DNA from: Candidatus Omnitrophota bacterium | GTDB taxonomy: Bacteria; Omnitrophota; Gorgyraeia; Gygaellales; Profunditerraquicolaceae | Length of the DNA: 18,609 nt | Direction: 5' to 3' | Assembly (NCBI GenBank): GCA_016938245.1 | Contig: JAFGUY010000011.1 | Coordinates: 1 to 18,609 of the forward strand | Part shown: piece by piece, positions 13,975-18,609 of the stretch | Numbering within the stretch: position 1 is the first letter of the stretch | Layout: each line of letters starts with the position of its first letter | Position numbers and translations under genes: made by a program | Notes under the pieces: model-generated | What the model saw: the letters and a program-made list of their open reading frames with translations, nothing else | Databases searched by the model: none | Told to the model about the DNA's origin: nothing

Positions 13975-15731
13975 TGCCGGGGCTTATTCCAGAAAATATA
14001 TTAGATGATATTTTATCGCGCATAGATATAGTAGAGCTTATCTCAAGCTACATACCTTTAAAGCGCACCGGGCGTAATTTCAAGGCCTGCTGTCCGTTTC
14101 ATCATGAGAAGACACCTTCTTTTATAGTCTCTCCTGACCGGCAGATTTATAATTGTTTTGGATGCGGCGAATCAGGGAATGCCTTTAAATTCCTTATGCG
14201 TTATGAACAGATGGATTTTCCCGAAGCAGTTGAGGTTCTGGCGCGCAAGGCAGGGGTAATTTTGCCGCAGAAGGTAGCCGAAGATAATAAAACCCAGGGT
14301 ATTATTACACAGATTTATAGGATAAACGAATTAACCGCTGAATTTTATACGTTTAATTTTGAATCTAAAGAGGGAGTAAAAGCCAAAGATTACCTGCTCG
14401 GACGCGGGATCTCCCCGGAGACAATCAAGGCTTTGAAATTAGGTTTTGCTTTGGATAAATGGGATAGCCTTATTAACCATTTACGGGCTAAAGGGTTTAA
14501 CCTTGCGTTATTAGAGAAGGCCGGGCTTATTGTAAGCAGAGACGGGGGCGGTTATTATGACCGCTTCAGAAACCGGATAGTCTTCCCTATTTTTGATGTT
14601 AAGGGGAGAGTTTTAGGTTTTGGCTGCCGGGTTCTCGATAATAGCCTCCCTAAGTATATAAATTCTCCGGAAACATTAGTTTATACTAAAGGCAGGAACC
14701 TTTACGGCCTTAATTTAGCCAAGGAGGCAATTAGGGATAATGATTTTGTAGTTGTAGTAGAAGGGTATATGGATTTTCTTCTTCCTTTTCAGGAAGGGTT
14801 AAAGCCTATTGTTGCCTCGCAGGGTACGGCATTAACTTCAGAGCAGGTAAGGTTTTTAAAAAGGTATACGAATAATGTCATTATGGTATATGACTCTGAT
14901 ATTGCCGGAGAGCTGGCAACTTTAAGAAGTCTGGATATATTTATTGAGGAAGAAGTCAATGTCAGGATTGTCTCTTTGCCTAAGGGTTTTGACCCGGATT
15001 CATTTGTCCGAAAACAGGGTATAGGGGAGTTTCGTAAGGAGATTGAAAACGCCCTCGACCTGTTTGATTATAAGCTTAAAGTATTAAAGTCACGTTATGA
15101 TATAAAGGATACAACCAATAAAGCGAAGGTCTGCGGTTTAATGCTTGAGACTATTAATAAGCTTAAAAACGCTATTCTTAAGGCCGAATACTTAAAAAAG
15201 CTTAGCCTCCAGTTAGGGGTTAAGGAAGAGGCGCTTTTGGATGAAGCAAAGAGAGTAAAGCCGGCAAGGTTCGGACAGGGCCATAAGGAGAGCGATAAGA
15301 AGAAACCTTTGAGTATAAGCCCGACGGAAAAGCTGCTTATGTCTCTTATGTTGGAAGAAAATAGCCTTATTAACCGTATCCGGGAGAGCTTATCCCCGCA
15401 GGACTTTGTGGATGAGCGTATATGCCGTATTGTTTCGGTTATGTTTAACCTTGTTGAGCAGGGAAAAGAGGTAAAACCGCAGACTTTAATGAATCATCTT
15501 GAAGATGAGGTATCTTCTTTAATCTGCGAACCTGAATTCCTTCCCGAGGGGCTATCCCTGGAGCATAAGGAGAGGATGGCTGATGATTGTTTAAAAAGAA
15601 TTAAGAATGAGGGAAGAAGGGTTAAAAGAGAGAGGCTTCATGAAGAGATAAAGGCTGCCCAGTACGCAGGTGACGAGAAGAGGCTTAATAGCCTTATGGA
15701 AGAATTCCACTTATTAATTAAGAAAGGGTAA
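13974..15731 (+). CDS. dnaG: DNA primase
   Basis: DnaG makes RNA primers for DNA replication. The 585 residues are normal in length. The N-terminal zinc domain has Cys40, His43, Cys61 and Cys64 (CPFHHEKTPSF, NCFGCGESGNAF). The polymerase core shows LGRGISPETI, GRVLGFGCRVL and KYINSPET. The TOPRIM motifs are VVVEGYMD (Glu263) and VYDSDIAG (Asp307, Asp309); Ser replaces the more usual Gly in FDGD, a mild change. Residues beyond about 440 form the C-terminal helicase-interaction domain, which is variable as expected. The start ATG overlaps the TAA of the DUF34 gene by one base, and rpoD starts 3 bases after its stop. This is the core of the macromolecular-synthesis operon. Confidence 0.97.
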   Translation: MPGLIPENILDDILSRIDIVELISSYIPLKRTGRNFKACCPFHHEKTPSFIVSPDRQIYNCFGCGESGNAFKFLMRYEQMDFPEAVEVLARKAGVILPQKVAEDNKTQGIITQIYRINELTAEFYTFNFESKEGVKAKDYLLGRGISPETIKALKLGFALDKWDSLINHLRAKGFNLALLEKAGLIVSRDGGGYYDRFRNRIVFPIFDVKGRVLGFGCRVLDNSLPKYINSPETLVYTKGRNLYGLNLAKEAIRDNDFVVVVEGYMDFLLPFQEGLKPIVASQGTALTSEQVRFLKRYTNNVIMVYDSDIAGELATLRSLDIFIEEEVNVRIVSLPKGFDPDSFVRKQGIGEFRKEIENALDLFDYKLKVLKSRYDIKDTTNKAKVCGLMLETINKLKNAILKAEYLKKLSLQLGVKEEALLDEAKRVKPARFGQGHKESDKKKPLSISPTEKLLMSLMLEENSLINRIRESLSPQDFVDERICRIVSVMFNLVEQGKEVKPQTLMNHLEDEVSSLICEPEFLPEGLSLEHKERMADDCLKRIKNEGRRVKRERLHEEIKAAQYAGDEKRLNSLMEEFHLLIKKG

Positions 15732-15734
15732 TAT

Positions 15735-17264
15735 ATGAAGAAAAAAATTCAAGGTTTTAAGGATTTAGAGAAGATAGTTGCATTAGGCAAGCAAAAGGGT
15801 TTTCTTACTTATGATGAAGTAAATGAACTGTTACCCGAGGATATTTCTTCTTCTGATGAGATTGACCGCTTATTTGAAATATTAGGAAATGAGGATATAC
15901 AGATTGTAGAGCGGCAGGAAGAAAGGGTCAATGAAAAGAATGCCATAGCAGCAAAAGAGGATATGATGGCAGAGCAGTTAAAGAGCGAAGAGCGCTTTAT
16001 GCCTTTAGATGACCCGGTTAAGATGTACCTTAAACAGATGGGGTCAATTTCGCTTCTTTCGCGCGAGCATGAAATAGAATTAGCCAAGAGAATAGAAGAG
16101 GCAGAAGAAAAGTTTAAGCGGGCAGCATTAAATACAAAATTTGTACGCAACCATACAATAACCGTTGCCAGGGATATAGTTGAGGAAAAGATAAATATAG
16201 AAGAGGTAGTTAAGGAAGATGCGAAGGTTAAAAAGGGAAATGTTTTAGGTAAGATTAAAAGGATACTTAAGAAATTTAAGCGCGTAAGAGGGAATACTGC
16301 GGTTATTGATTTACTTTTGGATTTTAACCTTGTAACTTCTGTTGTTGAGGTGTCAGTACGTAAATTAACAAAACTTGTAAAGGAGTGGGAACAATTGATG
16401 CGTCAGGGCAGGTGCAGTTTCTCCAGGAGAGAGGATATATTAAAGGAGATCGGCGAGTCTTACGATAAAATAAAGGAGCAGATAAAATTAATTAAGTCTG
16501 CGCATATCAAGTTTAGCCGGACTAAAAAGAAACTGGTGGAGGCTAACCTTAGGCTGGTAGTAAGTATCGCTAAAAAATATACCAATAGAGGCCTTTCGTT
16601 TTTAGATTTAATCCAAGAGGGGAATATCGGGCTTATGCGCGCAGTTGAGAAATTTGAATACCGAAGGGGCTATAAATTTTCTACTTATGCTACCTGGTGG
16701 ATAAGGCAGGCAATCACCCGTTCTATTGCCGATCAGGCGCGTACAATCAGGATCCCGGTGCATATGACCGAGACAATAAATAAAATAATACGTTATTCCC
16801 GTACCTTTGTTCAGGAAAACGGGCGTGAGCCTATACCTGAAGAGATAGCTTATAAGATGCGCCTGCCTCAGGAGAAAGTAAAGTCCATATTAAAGATCGC
16901 GCAGGAACCGATATCTTTACAGATGCCTATTGGTGATGAAGGAGATACTCACTTCGGAGATTTTATACAGGATAAGAAAGCAGTCTCTCCTGCTAATGCT
17001 ACTGTCCGTTCTATGCTTAAAGATGAGATGAATTCGGCATTAGATACCCTAACTGAAAGAGAAAGAAAAATTCTGGTTTTGCGTTTCGGTATTACTGACG
17101 GAGCTGCCCGTACCTTGGAGGAAGTAGGTAATGTTTTTAGGGTTACCCGCGAGAGGGTCCGCCAGATTGAAGCTAAGGCCTTAAAAAAATTGCGCCATCC
17201 TACACGTTCAAGGAGATTGCGCACCTTTTTGGATATGACTTTGGCGCACCAAAGGGAGTATTAA
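15735..17264 (+). CDS. rpoD: RNA polymerase primary sigma factor (RpoD/SigA)
   Basis: The housekeeping sigma factor directs RNA polymerase to -35/-10 promoters. The 509 residues include region 1.1 (about 5-60), region 1.2 (DDPVKMYLKQMGSISLLSR, 92-110), and a short non-conserved insert (about 130-250). Region 2 (266-336) has NLRLVVSIAKKY, DLIQEGNIGLMRAVEKF and the -10-reading YKFSTYATWWIRQAITR. Region 3 follows (about 340-425). Region 4 contains TLTERERKILVLRFG and TLEEVGNVFRVTRERVRQIEAKALKKLRHP (460-489), the -35 reader. Region 1.1 and the intact 2.4/4.2 mark it as a primary rather than an alternative sigma. A modest AAAGGG ribosome-binding site overlaps the end of dnaG. The promoter at 12447 fits the consensus expected for such a factor. 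Confidence 0.97.
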   Translation: MKKKIQGFKDLEKIVALGKQKGFLTYDEVNELLPEDISSSDEIDRLFEILGNEDIQIVERQEERVNEKNAIAAKEDMMAEQLKSEERFMPLDDPVKMYLKQMGSISLLSREHEIELAKRIEEAEEKFKRAALNTKFVRNHTITVARDIVEEKINIEEVVKEDAKVKKGNVLGKIKRILKKFKRVRGNTAVIDLLLDFNLVTSVVEVSVRKLTKLVKEWEQLMRQGRCSFSRREDILKEIGESYDKIKEQIKLIKSAHIKFSRTKKKLVEANLRLVVSIAKKYTNRGLSFLDLIQEGNIGLMRAVEKFEYRRGYKFSTYATWWIRQAITRSIADQARTIRIPVHMTETINKIIRYSRTFVQENGREPIPEEIAYKMRLPQEKVKSILKIAQEPISLQMPIGDEGDTHFGDFIQDKKAVSPANATVRSMLKDEMNSALDTLTERERKILVLRFGITDGAARTLEEVGNVFRVTRERVRQIEAKALKKLRHPTRSRRLRTFLDMTLAHQREY

Positions 17265-17273
17265 TATTCTTTG

Positions 17274-18530
17274 ATGGACGAAAAATTAAGCGACGAGATT
17301 AAGTTTCTTCAGATCCGCATAACCGAGCTTGAGAAGTCGGAATCCCGCCATAGAATCTCTGATGAACTCTTACGTAAGACTGAACTGCAACAGAAAGCAA
17401 TCCTAAATAATATTCCGGATATCGCCTGGTTAAAGAATCGGGATAGCAGGTATATTGCTGTTAATGAGCCGTTTGCAAGAACCTGCGGTTTTAAACCCGA
17501 AGAGATCATCGATAAAACAGATTTTGAGATTTGGCCCCGTGAGTTAGCGGAAAAATACCGCACAGATGATCAGGATGTTGTTAAAAGCGGAAAGCGCCAT
17601 TCTTATGAAGAACTATTAATTCATAAAAGCGGCAAATCGCAATGGGTTGAGACGATTAAAACCCCTATTTATAACGATAAGGGTGAAGTTATCGGGACAA
17701 CCGGTATAGCCCGGGATATTACCGAGCGTAAAAAATATGAAGAGAGGTTACGCGAGGCAAGGGCAGAGTTTGAAATCAGGGTTAAGGTAAGGACTGTGGA
17801 GTTAAGCCGGGTTAATGAAGATTTAAGCAGGCATCAAAACCAATTAAAGGAACTTATTGAGGAGCGTACCAACGAGCTTGAGAAAGAGCTGGCTTTGCGC
17901 AAAGAAGCAGAGGGAGATTACTTACGTCTTAAAAAGCAGATAGAATTTATTCTTGATGCCACAAAAACAGGCTTGGATATAATTGATTCTGATTTAAACC
18001 TCCTATTTGTGGATAGCGAGTGGGCAAAGGTTTATGGTGATTACAGGGGCAAGAAATGCTACGAATATTTTATGGGGAAAAGTGTTGAGTGTGATAATTG
18101 CGGGGTTAGAAAGGCGCTTAAACTTAAAAAGACTGTTGTTACTGAAGAAAGGCTTATTTTCGAAGGAAACAGGCCTATACAGGTTATAACCATGCCTTAT
18201 CAGTCAGAGGACGGTAAATGGCTTGCGGCTGAAGTAAATGTAGATATATCCGAACGTAAGAAGATAGAGGGTGAGTTAGTTAAGTATAGAGATTACCTTG
18301 AAGATATAATTAAGGAGCGGACAGGGGAACTATTGGAAGAGATTTCAGAGCATAAAGAAGCCCGTCATCGAATAGCTACACTGGCGGAAAACCTTTCAAG
18401 CTCAAATAAAAGGCTTAAGAAACTGTCATTAACTGATTCCCATACTGGGCTCTATAACCACCGTTATTTAGGTGAAGTTATTGAGGCGGAGTTTCACCGG
18501 GCCAGAAGATACGCGCATAATTTACCCTGA
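17274..18530 (+). CDS. PAS-PAS signalling protein with truncated GGDEF domain
   Basis: The 418-residue protein is soluble, with no membrane segment. Residues about 38-155 form a PAS domain with its PAC end (LNNIPDIAWLKNRDSRYIAVNE through GIARDITERKK). Charged coiled coils follow (155-225). A second PAS domain (about 222-330) contains Cys262, Cys273 and Cys276 and ends VNVDISERKK, then more coiled coil. The C-terminus, LSLTDSHTGLYNHRYL through RARRYAHNLP, is the start of a GGDEF domain (diguanylate cyclase), but the frame stops there. The GGDEF loop and nucleotide site are absent, so it cannot make cyclic di-GMP as it stands. The ATG at 17274 is preferred to the TTG at 17271. The ribosome-binding site is weak (AGGGAG, 16 bases upstream). 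It lies 9 bases after rpoD. It may be a pseudogene fragment. Confidence 0.85.
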   Translation: MDEKLSDEIKFLQIRITELEKSESRHRISDELLRKTELQQKAILNNIPDIAWLKNRDSRYIAVNEPFARTCGFKPEEIIDKTDFEIWPRELAEKYRTDDQDVVKSGKRHSYEELLIHKSGKSQWVETIKTPIYNDKGEVIGTTGIARDITERKKYEERLREARAEFEIRVKVRTVELSRVNEDLSRHQNQLKELIEERTNELEKELALRKEAEGDYLRLKKQIEFILDATKTGLDIIDSDLNLLFVDSEWAKVYGDYRGKKCYEYFMGKSVECDNCGVRKALKLKKTVVTEERLIFEGNRPIQVITMPYQSEDGKWLAAEVNVDISERKKIEGELVKYRDYLEDIIKERTGELLEEISEHKEARHRIATLAENLSSSNKRLKKLSLTDSHTGLYNHRYLGEVIEAEFHRARRYAHNLP

Positions 18531-18556
18531 AAAAAGCGTAAAATGACACTTTTTTT
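18530..18556 (+). terminator. A/T-rich hairpin with T tract after the truncated sensor gene
   Basis: AAAAAAGCGT (18530-18539) pairs with ACACTTTTTT (18546-18555) around a 6-base loop with one mismatch, and the T run extends to seven. This resembles a factor-independent terminator that could work in both directions, though the stem is poor in G/C. It begins at the last base of the TGA stop. It could instead belong to the end of a mobile element. Confidence 0.45.
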
Positions 18557-18580
18557 GAGCCTTGTCGTCGGAGCAGATTT

Positions 18581-18609
18581 ATGAAAATTTTGCAAACTGC
18601 TAAAAATCA
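18581..18609 (+). CDS. Start of an unidentified gene running off the window (partial)
   Basis: An ATG at 18581 follows GGAG (18570-18573) with a 7-base spacer, a well-formed translation start. It reads MKILQTAKN before the sequence ends, with no stop codon. Nine residues are too few to identify a family. Its place just after the break in the GGDEF gene makes a transposase one possibility. Confidence 0.4.

Noticed and set aside
18007..18189. 60-residue open frame on the + strand inside the PAS protein
   Set aside because: It is an alternate frame of the second PAS domain with no recognisable content.

Overview
This 18.6 kb window is a gene-dense stretch of bacterial chromosome. All convincing genes lie on the + strand, almost always touching or overlapping. 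Base composition is moderately AT-rich by eye, and leucine is often TTA or CTT. A lipoprotein, a SurA-like periplasmic chaperone and YajC/SecDF suggest a two-membrane (diderm) bacterium. The style of the proteins, the very compact Mfd and the gene order recall uncultured candidate phyla such as Omnitrophota (OP3). That assignment is an inference, not proven here.

Region 1 (about 1-5052) is an amino-acid biosynthesis block: hisB, hisH, hisA, a peptidoglycan-binding lipoprotein gene, hisF, hisI and trpE. HisH and HisF together form imidazole glycerol phosphate synthase, HisA feeds them, HisI acts just upstream of HisA, and HisB acts after them. TrpE opens the tryptophan branch and is joined to the his genes by an overlap. 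Its usual partner trpG is not beside it. The HisB protein has lost several residues that are nearly invariant in its family.

Region 2 (about 5053-12428) holds rpsP (ribosomal protein S16), yajC and a fused secDF (protein export), then a strikingly shortened mfd (transcription-repair coupling factor), a surA-like chaperone gene, pdxA (vitamin B6 synthesis) and rsmA/ksgA (16S rRNA dimethyltransferase). The surA-pdxA-rsmA order is the same as in Escherichia coli.

Region 3 (about 12429-17264) starts with the only clear promoter in the window, a strong sigma-70-type site. It is followed by cvpA, a DUF34/NIF3 gene, dnaG (primase) and rpoD (housekeeping sigma factor), which resembles the bacterial macromolecular-synthesis operon. 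The promoter elements fit the kind of sigma factor that this unit encodes.

Region 4 (17274-18609) encodes a cytoplasmic PAS-PAS protein whose GGDEF (diguanylate cyclase) domain stops after about 35 residues. An A/T-rich hairpin follows at once, then a well-placed ribosome-binding site and the start of a new reading frame that runs off the window. A mobile-element insertion is one explanation.

Most of the window is ordinary housekeeping. The items most worth a second look are the compact Mfd, the altered HisB active site, and the broken GGDEF gene at the right edge. No tRNA, rRNA, CRISPR array or complete mobile element was seen. No gap between genes exceeds about 100 bases.
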